Shown: piece after piece, positions 1 through 12,202 of the stretch
How positions within the stretch are numbered: position 1 is the stretch's first letter
Layout of the letters: each line of letters begins with the position of its first letter
NCBI GenBank assembly: GCA_021029095.1
Contig: JAJOHG010000162.1
Coordinates: forward strand, 1 to 56,165
Length of the DNA stretch: 56,165 nucleotides
Direction of reading: 5' to 3'
Source: Phellopilus nigrolimitatus
Taxonomy: Eukaryota; Basidiomycota; Agaricomycetes; Hymenochaetales; Hymenochaetaceae
Position numbers and translations under genes: made by a program
Notes under the pieces: generated by a model
Told to the model about the DNA's origin: nothing
Seen by the model: the letters and a program-made list of their open reading frames with translations, nothing else
The model's database searches: none

Positions 1-117
1 CCTTCAGGGAATTCTGTCCAGCCAAAATATATAAGAGATCTGAATTGAATTATTTCCAAAGGTGACTACAGATAAACAGATAAATAAAGTAGTATAAAAC
101 TATTGTAGCTAGCTGAA

Positions 118-140
118 CCCCCCCCCCCCCCCCCCCCCCC
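118..140. repeat. Poly-C run (23 C)
   Basis: An uninterrupted run of 23 cytosines is seen, with a short AG repeat at 285-300. Both are low-complexity tracts in an AT-rich flank. Positions 1-385 otherwise show no gene I can recognise. The run length may be unreliable in the assembly. Confidence 0.9.
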
Positions 141-387
141 AAATAAGAGCAATAGAAATTGTGAATCAGGCCAGGATAAACTTGAAACATGGTGAAGCCA
201 AAACCACCCAAAGAAAATGTATACGAGAGCCAGATTTTGAGTAGGAAAGCAGGAGCAAGGTTCATCCAGTAAATGAGTGGTAAAAGAGAGAGAGAGAGAG
301 GGGGATCACTTCACTGTCAAATCTTGTTAGATAACTAGAAATTAGACGTCAGTGTACATCACTATTCCAGTTACTCCTATCTACACA

Positions 388-864
388 TGACAGTTGCAAA
401 CCACAAGCATGCATCTTTACCTCTGTTGTATACTTATGTCTCGTCGTACTCTTTTGGTACACACACGAGTATCATTTTGATTCCCCAGACACCCTTTATG
501 CTCATTGACATTTGTCCGCTTCTGCATTCCTTTTGGGCTGTCGCAACATTTGCCATGCACTTCAGTGCAGAGGAAAACTGAAAGCGCCAGCAGATATGCA
601 GTGCCCCAAATGCAATGTGTTCTATTGGATCACCAATGATCATGCCATCATTGAGGTGCACAAGTGCATGGATCACGATGAGATTTTCACGCCTCATTTC
701 ATGATAGGTACAAGACTGCACATGCCGGCAAGGTCAACCCCTGCAATGCCATTGACGACAAGGCTCTCAGCCGAGATTGAGCCAGTTTTGTCGAACACAC
801 AGACTTTGATGTGGCCTGCAAATGGAATGTGGAAAGGCTCAGTGCAGAAGACAGCATGCTTCTG
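388..864 (-). pseudogene. Decayed fragment of P5A-type ATPase (Spf1/ATP13A1-like), P-domain region
   Basis: Spf1 is an endoplasmic-reticulum P5A ATPase that removes mislocalised membrane helices. On the minus strand, 705-864 reads [12 protein letters not shown], then VFDKTGSIS and [11 protein letters not shown]. This matches the family's segment around the phosphorylated aspartate (usually DKTGTLT), so the TLT part is altered. After a stop and a frame change, 434-721 reads LVHLNDGMIIGDPIE and later IKGVWGIK and VPKEYDET, colinear with the family's GDPxE and KGAPE regions, then a stop. The order is right but the reading frame is broken and the KGAPE motif is lost, so this is a relic. The E1 LTR begins two bases after it. 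A different part of an Spf1 gene lies at 27640-28800. I see no other coding sequence below 388. Confidence 0.75.
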
Positions 865-865
865 G

Positions 866-1144
866 TATTGGATATAGTATGATCTTGGACACTTTATTTC
901 CTTTTATTATTTTGCGTACCAGGTGACTTGAACTCCTGACTTGTTGTTCTGCGTCACCTGACATGTTGATGTATTACATAATGCTTCCCTTGAAGCGGCA
1001 GAGTCCATGGATGGTGCTCTCTATCTTTTGCACTCATCCATTGGACTCAGGCATGTTTAGTTTCTCTAATATATCCATCTTTTGCACTCATCCATTGGAC
1101 TCAGGTCACTGTCTGTGTTTGTTGTGAGACCACTCCGCCTCACA
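866..1144 (+). repeat. 5' LTR of E1
   Basis: The LTR starts TATTGGATATAG and ends CCGCCTCACA. The same ends recur in every LTR of the family here and are confirmed by a nested solo LTR with a 5-bp target duplication (36215-36492). Inside are a direct 28-bp repeat (1023-1050 and 1077-1104) and an inverted pair CAGGTGAC/GTCACCTG (920-927, 953-960). It lacks the usual 5' TG. Confidence 0.93.
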
Positions 1145-1310
1145 TAATGCTTCCCTTGAAGCGGCAGAGTCCATGGATGGTGCTCTCTATCTTTTGCACT
1201 CATCCATTGGACTCAGGCATGTTTAGTTTCTCTAATATATCCATCTTTTGCACTCATCCATTGGACTCAGGTCACTGTCTGTGTTTGTTGTGAGACCACT
1301 CCGCCTCACA
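1145..1310 (+). repeat. Partial tandem copy of LTR 3' part
   Basis: Starting at TAATGCTTCCC, the 3' 166 bp of the LTR is repeated directly after the complete LTR and ends with CTCACA against the primer binding site. The same extra 166 bp lies at the same place in E2 (12203-12368), so E1 and E2 descend from one rearranged copy. Confidence 0.9.
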
Positions 1311-1329
1311 GGTTATGAGCCTTGTGCTG
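1311..1329 (+). other. Primer binding site, half-tRNA-iMet type
   Basis: GGTTATGAGCCTTGTGCTG directly follows the LTR. Its complement ends GGCTCATAACC, the anticodon stem-loop of eukaryotic initiator tRNA-Met (CAT anticodon). It does not match a tRNA 3' end. Known from family: Drosophila copia primes with a 5' half of initiator tRNA-Met. Inference: this family does the same. Positions 1330-2310 form the leader, with no convincing gene. Confidence 0.8.
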
Positions 1330-2310
1330 TAACTTCACAACAACGTTCAGTTCATCGTCGACAACCTCCTCCTTGATTTTCGTTCAAATCGGAGTTGATC
1401 TGGTCCCTCTGGAAGAGTTTCTGTCAACTGCAAAGTTCTGGCTGTTCGGATTGGGCTGTAATCGCAGGGTTAGGTTCTGTGGTGTGTCCGTCGCCTTTGT
1501 GTCGATTTTCGTGCCGCCATTCGCACTTGCTGGCACTCTACACCCCTCTGCTTCGACATCTATCCTTATCATCCTCTCATCTGCACTCTCTGCTTTTCGT
1601 CTCATCGCGCAAAATCGGCTCAACGGATCGTGCTGTAACTTCACACGTCATCTTGTACCTCTAGTCCCATTCGTCGTACCAACTTGTGGCCGATTCGACT
1701 TCGATTTGAGGGTGCTGCATCGATTTCGACTTTTGCAGTCTCTATCTGTCTGTTTGTCTGCTCCCTGCATCGTTTCTGCATAGCGGACTCAGTTCTTGCC
1801 CGATCGCTCTGCAATTTTACACACGTGCTCGTGTTCACGTCGTCTTGGTGTGTGTTGATTTGCGTCTCAATCGCTCCACCCGTTCTCTCTCTGTGTCGCG
1901 TTTTGCGCGGTTTGCCAGCTCTGGTACCTGACAGTTCAGACCCATTTCATTCCATTTGGTTGTTGTTGGATCAGATAGTCTATTGGTTGTGAAGCTCGAC
2001 TGCAGGGCCTTAGTTTGCCCTTTGTGACGCTCTTTTGAGTGTTTACTTAAGCCTAGAGCCTCTCTCAACCAGCGGTGCCTGCGGAGTCTTAACAGACTGA
2101 CAGACCAGCACTGTCTTGCGACGATTCTGTGTATACATCGATCATTTTGGGTGTTTGGAATCTGTTTGGCTGGTATTGACCTGATATCTGCAAATCGCGT
2201 AATTCGGCTTGTACACGTTTTCGGCCATCACGCCCCAACCGCTTGTCCGTTTGATCCCCAACTTCGCACTTTCACTCGCACCACCATCGTCTACCTTCGC
2301 TCTCATCGTC

Positions 2311-5300
2311 ATGTCCGCATCTACCACCTCCGACTCGCAATCAACATTTTCCTTCGCTAAGCTCAACGATAGCAACTATGCGACATGGAAACTCGAAATG
2401 CGAGCTGCCCTCCAGGCCAAAACTCTCTGGCGCATCGCTTCTGGCATTGCGACCAAACCGTCAAAGGCAGAGGAGCAGGAGGCATGGGAGGAGAAATCGG
2501 AGCAGGCAGCTGGCTTTATCTATGGAAAACTCGAGCATGGCATGCAGATCCTGGTTCAGGACGATTTGGATAACCCAGTGGAGATGTTGAAGAAGCTGAA
2601 GGAGCTCAACCAGCAGGACAATGCGGCGTCTCGTTTTATTGCCTATGACGAGTTCTTCAGCATTGCCAAAGCCGAGGACGAGTCGCTTACTGCTCTCACT
2701 GCTCGCGTTGAGGAGTCGTTGCACAAGCTCAGGAATGCGCGCAGCTCCAAGCTCACCCTTGTCCAGTTCAAGGATGAGCTTGCTTCCATGTGTCTTATTC
2801 GCGCTCTCCCAGACGAGTACAAAGCCTTCCGATCTGCCCTACTGCTTATGCCCACCTTCACCCTCGAGACGGTCAAGAAAGCATTCTTGCAGGAGCAGAA
2901 AGCCAGTGGACCTCGTGCTGCAGACTCTGCACTCGCTCTCAAGGCCTCTGCTCCACCTTCCAAATCGACTTCATCGTCCTCCTCCTCGTCTCAGCCTCTT
3001 GTCTGCGATTTTTGCGGCATGAAGAACCACCTTGAAGCAACTTGCTACAAGCGTCGTGATGCGATCAAGGAGTTGAAGGACAAGAAGAAGAGGGGAGGCA
3101 AGGCAAAGGCGAATGCGGCGCAGGAGGACACAGAGTCGACTCAGTCTGCTGAGTTTGCTGGCAATGCAAGTACCCATGACTTCACCAATCCCAACTCGCC
3201 CCTCCTCTCTGATGCAGGATCTGACTGGATTGTTGATACAGGCGCCACTTGCCACATGACACCTCATCGTCATTGGTTTAATCAATATACCCCTAATCGC
3301 ACACCCATCCGCCTCGCCAACAACGACGTTATTTACTCAGTTGGAATGGGGACTGTCCGCTTTCAACCAGTGGTCAATGGAAAGAAGGGTCGTCTGCTAG
3401 AGTTTGAGCGCGTTCTTCATGTACCAGATCTCAGAAACAATCTCCTCTCAGTCCTGTATTTAACTCGTGTCAAATCCTACATTGTCACTATCAAGTCTGA
3501 TCAGATTCTATTTCGTCGCAACTGGCACTCTCCTCTTCACTGCTGCAATCAACACCAACTACGCCGCGTTCCTCAATGGACAAGTTGTGCCCATGACCCA
3601 ATTCTCTGGCATGGTTAGCACCTGTCCACTCGACTTAACGCTTTGGCATCGTCGATTTGCACACCTGAATCATGGGGATGTCAAGAGACTGATTGATCAG
3701 GACATGATTAAGGGGATTATTGTGAAGTCTACGGAGTTGCCTGACCCAATCTGCGAGCCTTGCATTGCAGGCAAGCAGCATAGGTCGAATGTCTCAAGAC
3801 TTGCATCTCATCGCTCTACTGGTCTGTTGCAGCTGGTCCACTCTGATGTGCATGGCCCTCTGCCAGTTCAAACTCGGCATGGTTATCGTTACTGGATCAC
3901 ATTCATTGATGATTTCAGTCGGCGCTGGGGAGTCATACCCCTTAAGAAGAAAAGCGATGCGTTTGACGCTTTCAAGCGCTACAAAGCACATGCAGAGAAC
4001 CAGCTCAACCTGAAGATCAAAGCGACTCGCGATGACAAGGGAGGAGAATACATGCCCAAGGCATGGGAGCAATTCTGCATTTCTGAAGGGATTCACCGGC
4101 AACACACTGTTCGTGATGAACCCCACCAGAATGGAGTAGCTGAGCGCGCTAATCGCACTTTGGCTGAGGGCATTACCACTATGCTGAACGAAGCACACCT
4201 ACCTGCCAGTTTCTGGTGGGACGCGGTCAATGCTTTTGTTCATGTGCACAATCGCTCTCCTACTTCTGCTGTCCAGGGCAAGACGCCCTATGAGCTGTGG
4301 CACAATTCCAAGCCGGATGTGTCGCATTTTCGAGTATTTGGCTGCACCTCCTATGTGCATGTCAAGAAAGATATGCGCAAACAGCTCCAGTCACACACAC
4401 AGAAATGCTCTTTTATTGGTTACCCTGAGAACTACAAAGGCTGGATATTCTGGAACTCCATAACGCGCAAAGAGGTCATTAGTGACTCTGCTCAGTTTGA
4501 TGAGCGCGTGTTCCCTGGAAATACCAGGTCTCCTGTCGACTTAAGGGTTCCAACTCCTCCAGAGGCTACAGCTGTGCCGGAACAAGGGGGAGATGGCGAT
4601 GTGGATGATGTTCCGCCACTTCCTTTGCCTGCTAATCCACCAGCTCCTCCTCCTCCTCGTCCTGACACTCCTCCTCCTCGTCCTCCACCAGCTCCAGTCA
4701 CTCCTCCTTTTCGCCCTGCACCACCTCCGGTGACTCCAACTCGGCCTGCTGTAAAGCGCGAGCGAGCTCCATCGGATGTCCCTCCTGACCCTCCTGTGTT
4801 CTCTCCCTCTGCTCACCCTCCTCCTGCGAAACGACCCAAGGAACCTCCTGCTCCCACTCCTGCACCTGAGTCTACACCTGCACCTGAAGCGCCTTCTTGG
4901 CCTTCAACGTCCTGGCGCCCTCAGCCGCGTCCTTTGCATGGGTACAGAGATGCAGTGATTAATCCACTTGCAGATTATCCAGGTCGTCGCATTCCTAGGG
5001 CTCCAGCTGCACCAGCACCAGCAGCAGCACCTACACCTGAGCCTGTGATTGAGCGCAGTGACGAGTTAGACATCATGTCTGAGGATGAGATGCAGGCTGA
5101 GGCACTTATGTTTGCTGGGCTTATGGACTTTGGGGCAAATGCGGCACTTGAGGACTGCTACATCAGTTTTGAGGACGCACACAATCATGTGTTGAAGTCT
5201 ACAAACTGCTTTGAGCATGTCTTCTCTGCGGAAGGTGCGCACCCAGTATGGTCCTGAGCCAGTACACTGGAGAGACATCAAGGGACGTCCTGACGCTTCC

Positions 5301-6818
5301 CTCTGGGAACAGGCTGCAATGGACGAGTTTATCAGTCTTGTTGAGAATGGCACCTTCACCCCAGTCAGACTTCCTTCTGGTCGCAAGACCATTGGCTGTC
5401 GGTGGGTGTTCAAACTCAAGCGCAAGGCAGACGGCTCAGTGGACAGGCACAAGGCGCGATTGGTGGCAAAGGGTTACTCACAGCGCCCTGGCTTAGAGTT
5501 TGCACAGGTGTTTGCTCCTACTGCCAAGTGGGCTGCACTTCGCGCTATACTGGCCTTGGCTGCAATTGAGGACCTGGAGTTGTTCAGCATTGACATCTCC
5601 ACTGCGTTCCTCAATGGTGACTTGGATCATGACGTCTACATGGACCAGCCAGAAGGGTTTGAGGAGTACTATGGCGCCGGCTTTGTGCTTAAGCTTGCTA
5701 AGGCGATCTATGGCTTGAAGCAGGCTGGGCGCCAATGGCACAAGAAACTCGACTCTGTGTTGAAGGGCATGGGCTTCTCTCTGGTTCGCTGCGACAACAG
5801 CATTTGGGTCTACAGACGCGACGATGTGCGCATCATCATTCCAGTCTATGTGGATGACATGACTATTGCTGCAAAGTCAAAGGAGCAATTCTTGTTTGTC
5901 AAGCGCGAACTTGAAAAGCACTTCAAACTGCGTGACCTCGGCCCTACCTCCTTCCTGCTTGGCGTCCATGTTGAGAGAGACCGCTCAATCCGATCCCTAT
6001 CCCTATCTCAGCGCCAATACATCACTGACTTGCTTGAGCGCTTTGAAATGGCTGGATGCGGCGAGGTTTCTACTCCATTGCCAGAAGGCCATCGTCTCAG
6101 CAAGTCCATGGGTCCCCTCACTCCAGAAGAGATCGCATTCATGAAGACTGTCCCCTACAGGCAGCTGATTGGTGCACTCATGTATCTGGCTGTGGCAACG
6201 CGTCCTGACATCTCATATGCGGTTGGACTTCTTGCGCGCTTCAGTTCTAATCCTGGTCCTGCTCACTGGAAGGCTGCAAAGCACTTGTGTCGTTACCTTC
6301 AGGGTACCAAAGACATGAAGTTGACTTATGCGCCTGACAAGAACTCGTCTGAACTGTTCACGACATTCACTGACGCGGACCATGGAGGGGATGAGGATGA
6401 CAGGCGCTCTACAAGCGGCCTGGTGGTTAAGATGGGAACTGGTGCTATCAGCTGGGCTAGTCGACTTCAGACTATTGTCACTCTCTCTACCACTGAAGCG
6501 GAATACATCTCTGCTGTTCAGGGTGGTCAGGAGATTATGTGGTTGCGCAACTTGTTCTCTGAATTTGGCTATGAGTTCAATGCGCCTTCCACACTCTATG
6601 TGGACAACCAATCTGCCCTTGCTGTTGCCAGGAACCCTGAACACCATGGACGGATGAAGCACCTGGACTTGCGGCACTATTGGCTGCGCGATGTGGTTGA
6701 GTCGGGTCTTATTGACATTCGCTACCTCCCCACCAAGTCTATGCCGGCTGACATCATGACCAAGGCGCTTGGACGCGTGAAGGTGATTGAGATGCGTGGT
6801 ATGCTGGGTCTTCTGTGA
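2311..6818 (+). pseudogene. E1 gag-pol, two frameshifts
   Basis: The polyprotein would supply the particle shell and the enzymes for reverse transcription and integration. I chose ATG 2311 (MSASTTSDS) over the in-frame ATG at 2209 because it directly precedes the Gag domain (NYATWKLEMRAAL). Then come a zinc knuckle CDFCGMKNHLEATC (~3006-3047), protease DTGA (~3235), integrase HHCC (WHRRFAH to CEPCIAGK) and DDE residues in HSDVHG, DDKGGEY and NGVAERANRTL, a Pro-rich linker (~4550-5050), RT with VYVDDM (~5848) and RNase H with DADHGG, STTEAEY and DNQSA. An extra T at ~3523 and an extra base at ~5233 shift the frame. Neither lies at a programmed-frameshift motif that I recognise, and the other copies lack them. 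The rest is close to intact. Confidence 0.92.
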
Positions 6819-6837
6819 TTGACAGGCGTGTCAGATC

Positions 6838-6846
6838 AGGGGGGAG
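6838..6846 (+). other. Polypurine tract of E1
   Basis: AGGGGGGAG lies immediately before the first base of the 3' LTR and 19 bases after the pol stop codon. This is the expected plus-strand primer. The reverse complement is next to the 3' LTRs at 12594, 16528, 20462 and 45276. Confidence 0.9.
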
Positions 6847-7124
6847 TATTGGATATAGTATGATCTTGGACACTTTTATTCCTTTTATTATTTTGCGTAC
6901 CAGGTGACTTGAACTCCTGACTTGTTGTTCTGCGTCACCTGACATGTTGATGTATTATGTAATGCTTCCCTTGAAGCGGCAGAGTCCATGGATGGTGCTC
7001 TCTATCTTTTGCACTCATCCATTGGACTCAGGCATGTTTAGTTTCCATAATATATTATCTTTTGCACTCATCCATTGGACTCAGGTCATTGTCTGTGTTT
7101 GTTGTGAGACCACTCCGCCTCACA
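6847..7124 (+). repeat. 3' LTR of E1
   Basis: This 278-bp LTR runs from TATTGG to CTCACA. The next base, 7125, is already inside the RNase H region of E2 on the other strand. No target duplication matches the left end of E1. Confidence 0.93.
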
Positions 7125-10100
7125 CTGTCATCCTCATCTCCTCCATGGTCCGCGTCAGTGAATGTGGTGAACAATTCAGACGAGTTCTTGTCAGGCGCAT
7201 AAGTCAACTTCATGTCTTTGGTACCCTGAAGATAACGACACAAGTGCTTTGCAGCCTTCCAGTGAGCAGGACCAGGATTAGAACTGAAGCGCGCAAGAAG
7301 TCCAACCGCATAGGAGATGTCAGGACGCGTTGCCACAGCCAGATACACGAGTGCACCAATCAGCTGCCTGTAGGGGACAGTCTTCATGAATGCGATCTCT
7401 TCTGGAGTGAGGGGACCCATGGACTTGCTGAGACGATGGCCTTCTGGTAGTGGAGTGGAAACCTCGCTGCATCCAGCCATTTCAAAGCGCTCAAGTAAGT
7501 CAGTGATGTATTGGCGCTGAGATAGGGATAAGGATCGTATTGAGCGGTCTCTCTCAATATGGACGCCAAGCAGGAAGGAGGTAGGGCCGAGGTCGCGCAG
7601 TTTGAAGTGTTTTTCAAGTTCGCGCTTGACAAACAAGAATTGCTCCTTCGACTTTGCAGCAATGGTCATGTCATCCACATAGACTGGAATGATGATGCGC
7701 ACATCGTCGCGTCTGTAGACCCAAATGCTGTTGTCGCAGCGAACCAAGGAGAAGCCCATGCCCTTCAACACAGAGTCGAGTTTCTTGTGCCATTGGCGCC
7801 CAGCTTGCTTAAGACCATAGATCGCCTTAGCAAGCTTAAGCACAAAGCCAGCGCCATAGTACTCCTCAAACCCTTCTGGCTGGTCCATGTAGACGTCATG
7901 ATCCAAGTCACCATTGAGGAACGCAGTGGAGATGTCAATGCTGAACAACTCCAGGTCCTCAATTGCAGCCAAGGCCAGTATAGCGCGAAGTGCAGCCCAC
8001 TTGGCAGTAGGAGCAAACACCTGTGCAAACTCTAAGCCAGGGCGCTGTGAGTAACCCTTTGCCACCAATCGCGCCTTGTGCCTGTCCACTGAGCCGTCTG
8101 CCTTGCGCTTGAGTTTGAACACCCACCGACAGCCAATGGTCTTGCGACCAGAAGGAAGTCTGACTGGGGTGAAGGTGCCATTCTCAACAAGACTGATAAA
8201 CTCGTCCATTGCAGCCTGTTCCCAGAGGGAAGCGTCAGGACGTCCCTTGATGTCTCTCCAGTGTACTGGCTCAGGACCATACTGGGTGCGCACTTCCGCA
8301 GAGAAGACATGCTCAAAGCAGTTTGTAGACTTCAACACATGATTGTGTGCGTCCTCAAAACTGATGTAGCAGTCCTCAAGTGCCGCATTTGCCCCAAAGT
8401 CCATAAGCCCAGCAAACATAAGTGCCTCAGCCTGCATCTCATCCTCAGACATGATGTCTAACTCGTCACTGCGCTCAATCACAGGCTCGGGTGTAGGTGC
8501 TGCTGCTGGTGCTGGTGCAGCTGGAGCCCTAGGAATGCGACGACCTGGATAATCTGCAAGCGGATTAATCACTGCATCTCTGTACCCATGCAAAGGACGC
8601 GGCTGAGGGCGCCAAGACGTTGAAGGCCAAGAAGGCGCTTCAGGTGCAGGTGTAGATGTGGGAGCAGGAGGTTCCTTGGGTCGTTTCGCAGGAGGAGGGT
8701 GAGCAGAGGGAGAGAACACAGGAGGGTCAGGAGGGACATCCGATGGAGCTCGCTCGCGCTTTACAGCAGGCCGAGTTGGAGTCACCGGAGGTGGTGCAGG
8801 GCGAAAAGGAGGAGTGACTGGAGCTGGTGGAGGACGAGGAGGAGGAGTGGCAGGACGAGGAGGAGGAGCTGGTGGATTAGCAGGGAGAAGAAGTGGCGGA
8901 ACATCATCCACATCGCCATCTCCCCCCTGTTCCGGCACAGCTGTAGCCTCTGGAGGAGTTGGAACCCTTAAGTCGACAGGAGACCTGGTATTTCCAGGGA
9001 ACACGCGCTCATCAAACTGAGCAGAGTCACTAATGACCTCTTTGCGCGTTATGGAGTTCCAGAATATCCAGCCTTTGTAGTTCTCAGGGTAACCAATAAA
9101 AGAGCATTTCTGTGTGTGTGACTGGAGCTGTTTGCGCATATCTTTCTTGACATGCACATAGGAGGTGCAGCCAAATACTCGAAAATGCGACACATCCGGC
9201 TTGGAATTGTGCCACAGCTCATAGGGTGTCTTGCCCTGGACAGCAGAAGTAGGAGAGCGATTGTGCACATGAACAAAAGCATTGACCGCGTCCCACCAGA
9301 AACTGGCAGGTAGGTGTGCTTCGTTCAGCATAGTGGTAATGCCCTCAGCCAAAGTGCGATTAGCGCGCTCAGCTACTCCATTCTGGTGGGGTTCATCACG
9401 AACAGTGTGTTGCCGGTGAATCCCTTCAGAAATGCAGAATTGCTCCCATGCCTTGGGCATGTATTCTCCTCCCTTGTCATCGCGAGTCGCTTTGATCTTC
9501 AGGTTGAGCTGGTTCTCTGCATGTGCTTTGTAGCGCTTGAAAGCGTCAAACGCATCGCTTTTCTTCTTAAGGGGTATGACTCCCCAGTGCCGACTGAAAT
9601 CATCAATGAATGTGATCCAGTAACGATAGCCATGCCGAGTTTGAACTGGCAGAGGGCCATGCACATCAGAGTGGACCAGCTGCAACAGACCAGTAGAGCG
9701 ATGAGATGCAAGTCTTGAGACATTCGACCTATGCTGCTTGCCTGCAATGCAAGGCTCGCAGATTGGGTCAGGCAACTCCAGTAGACTTCACAATAATCCC
9801 CTTAATCATGTCCTGATCAATCAGTCTCTTGACATCCCCATGATTCAGGTGTGCAAATCGACGATGCCAAAGCGTTAAGTCGAGTGGACAGGTGCTAACC
9901 ATGCCAGAGAATTGGGTCATGGGCACAACTTGTCCATTGAGGAACGCGGCGTAGTTGGTGTTGATTGCAGCAGTGAAGAGGAGAGTGCCGTTGCGACGAA
10001 AGAGAATCTGATCAGACTTGATAGTGACAATGTAGGATTTGACACGAGTTAAATACAGGACTGAGAGGAGATTGTTTCTGAGATCTGGTACATGAAGAAC

Positions 10101-11202
10101 ACGCTCAAACTCTAGCAGACGACCCTTCTTTCCATTGACCACTGGTTGAAAGCGGACAGTCCCCATTCCAACTGAGTAAATAACGTCGTTGTTGGCGAGG
10201 CGGATGGGTGTGCGATTAGGGGTATATTGATTAAACCAATGACGATGAGGTGTCATGTGGCAAGTGGCGCCTGTATCAACAATCCAGTCAGATCCTGCAT
10301 CAGAGAGGAGGGGCGAGTTGGGATTGGTGAAGTCATGGGTACTTGCATTGCCAGCAAACTCAGCAGACTGAGTCGACTCTGTGTCCTCCTGCGCCGCATT
10401 CGCCTTTGCCTTGCCTCCCCTCTTCTTCTTGTCCTTCAACTCCTTCATCGCATCACGACGCTTGTAGCAAGTTGCTTCAAGGTGGTTCTTCATGCCGCAA
10501 AAATCGCAGACAAGAGGCTGAGACGAGGAGGAGGACGATGAAGTCGATTTGGAGGGTGGAGTAGAGGCCTTGAGAGCGAGTGCAGAGTCTGCAGCACGAG
10601 GGCCACTGGCTTTCTGCTCCTGCAAGAACGCTTTCTTGACCGTCTCGAGGGTGAAGGTAGGCATAAGCAGTAGGGCAGATCGGAAGGCTTTGTACTCGTC
10701 TGGGAGAGCGCGAATAAGACACATGGACGCAAGCTCATCCTCAAACTTCTCAAGGGTGAGCTTAGAGCTGCGCGCATTCCTGAGCTTGTGCAACGACTCC
10801 TCAACGCGAGCAGTGAGAGCAGTAAGCGACTCGTCCTCGGCTTTGGCAATGCTGAAGAACTCGTCATAGGCAATAAAACGCGACGCCGCATTGTCCTGCT
10901 GGTTGAGCTCCTTCAGCTTCTTCAACATCTCCACTGGGTTACCCAAATCGTCCTGAACCAGGATCTGCATGCCATGCTCGAGTTTTCCGTAGATAAAGCC
11001 AGCTGCCTGCTCCGATTTCTCCTCCCATGCCTCCTGCTCCTCTGCCTTTGACGGTTTGGTCGCAATGCCAGAAGCGATGCGCCAGAGAGTCTTGGCCTGG
11101 AGAGGCAGCTCGCATTTCGAGTTTCCATGTCGCATAGTTGCTGTCATTGAGCTTAGCGAAGGAAAATGTCGATTGCGAGTCGGAGGTGGTAGATGCGGAC
11201 AT
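7125..11202 (-). pseudogene. E2 gag-pol, truncated and frameshifted
   Basis: This is the same polyprotein as E1, read on the minus strand from ATG 11202 (MSASTTSDS). Gag, the zinc knuckle, protease, integrase, Pro-rich linker and RT with VYVDDM are present. An extra base near 11103 breaks the frame in Gag (after MRAA) and another near 9781 breaks it in the integrase zinc-binding region. The C-terminus is cut at RNase H and would run into E1 LTR sequence with ~20 foreign residues. No complete product is possible. Confidence 0.9.
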
Positions 11203-12183
11203 GACGATGCGAGCGATGGTAGACGATGGTGGTGCGAGTGAGAGTGCGAAGTTGGGGATCAAACGGACAAGCGGTTGGGGCGTGATGGCCGAAAACGTGT
11301 ACAAGCCGAATTACGCGATTTGCAGATATCAGGTCAATACCAGCCAAACAGATTCCAAACACCCAAAATGATCGATGTATACACAGAATCGTCGCAAGAC
11401 AGTGCTGGTCTGTCAGTCTGTTAAGACTCCGCAGGCACCGCTGGTTGAGAGAGGCTCTAGGCTTAAGTAAACACTCAAAAGAGCGTCACAAAGGGCAAAC
11501 TAAGGCCCTGCAGTCGAGCTTCACAACCAATAGACTATCTGATCCAACAACAACCAAATGGAATGAAATGGGTCTGAACTGTCAGGTACCAGAGCTGGCA
11601 AACCGCGCAAAACGCGACACAGAGAGAGAACGGGTGGAGCGATTGAGACGCAAATCAACACACACCAAGACGACGTGAACACGAGCACGTGTGTAAAATT
11701 GCAGAGCGATCGGGCAAGAACTGAGTCCGCTATGCAGAAACGATGCAGGGAGCAGACAAACAGACAGATAGAGACTGCAAAAGTCGAAATCGATGCAGCA
11801 CCCTCAAATCGAAGTCGAATCGGCCACAAGTTGGTACGACGAATGGGACTAGAGGTACAAGATGACGTGTGAAGTTACAGCACGATCCGTTGAGCCGATT
11901 TTGCGCGATGAGACGAAAAGCAGAGAGTGCAGATGAGAGGATGATAAGGATAGATGTCGAAGCAGAGGGGTGTAGAGTGCCAGCAAGTGCGAATGGCGGC
12001 ACGAAAATCGACACAAAGGCGACGGACACACCACAGAACCTAACCCTGCGATTACAGCCCAATCCGAACAGCCAGAACTTTGCAGTTGACAGAAACTCTT
12101 CCAGAGGGACCAGATCAACTCCGATTTGAACGAAAATCAAGGAGGAGGTTGTCGACGATGAACTGAACGTTGTTGTGAAGTTA

Positions 12184-12202
12184 CAGCACAAGGCTCATAA
12201 CC
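12184..12202 (-). other. Primer binding site of E2
   Basis: CAGCACAAGGCTCATAACC is the reverse complement of the E1 site and abuts the LTR sequence beginning TGTGAGGCGG at 12203. It matches the initiator tRNA-Met anticodon arm. Confidence 0.8.

Larger units (their letters stand above)
866..7124 (+). mobile_element. E1: full-length Ty1/copia LTR retrotransposon, frameshifted
   Basis: E1 has a 5' LTR (866-1144, plus a 166-bp partial repeat to 1310), a tRNA-derived primer binding site (1311-1329), a ~980-bp leader, one Gag-Pol frame (2311-6818), a polypurine tract (6838-6846) and a 3' LTR (6847-7124). The order protease, integrase, RT, RNase H defines Ty1/copia. The flanking pentamers (TCTGG at 861-865, CTGTC at 7125-7129) do not match, so there is no target-site duplication and at least one flank was rearranged after insertion. 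The right flank is the interior of E2 in the opposite orientation. Two single-base frameshifts disable the ORF. Confidence 0.95.

Noticed and set aside
1322..2070. Several overlapping reading frames of 60-150 codons in the copia leader
   Set aside because: They recur in every leader copy on both strands, have no domain and no codon bias, and lie between primer binding site and gag; they are shadows of conserved non-coding sequence.
4550..5050. Pro-rich repeats of the copia linker as a CRISPR-like or tandem regulatory array
   Set aside because: They are codons of the low-complexity segment between integrase and RT, present in all copies, with no regular spacer structure.
3523..5235. E1 frame changes as programmed frameshifts
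   Set aside because: E3, E4 and FB are open through one or both sites, and the changes are single-base insertions at no slippery motif; simple mutation explains them.
861..7129. Target-site duplication around E1
   Set aside because: TCTGG and CTGTC do not match; no 4-6-bp direct repeat brackets the element.
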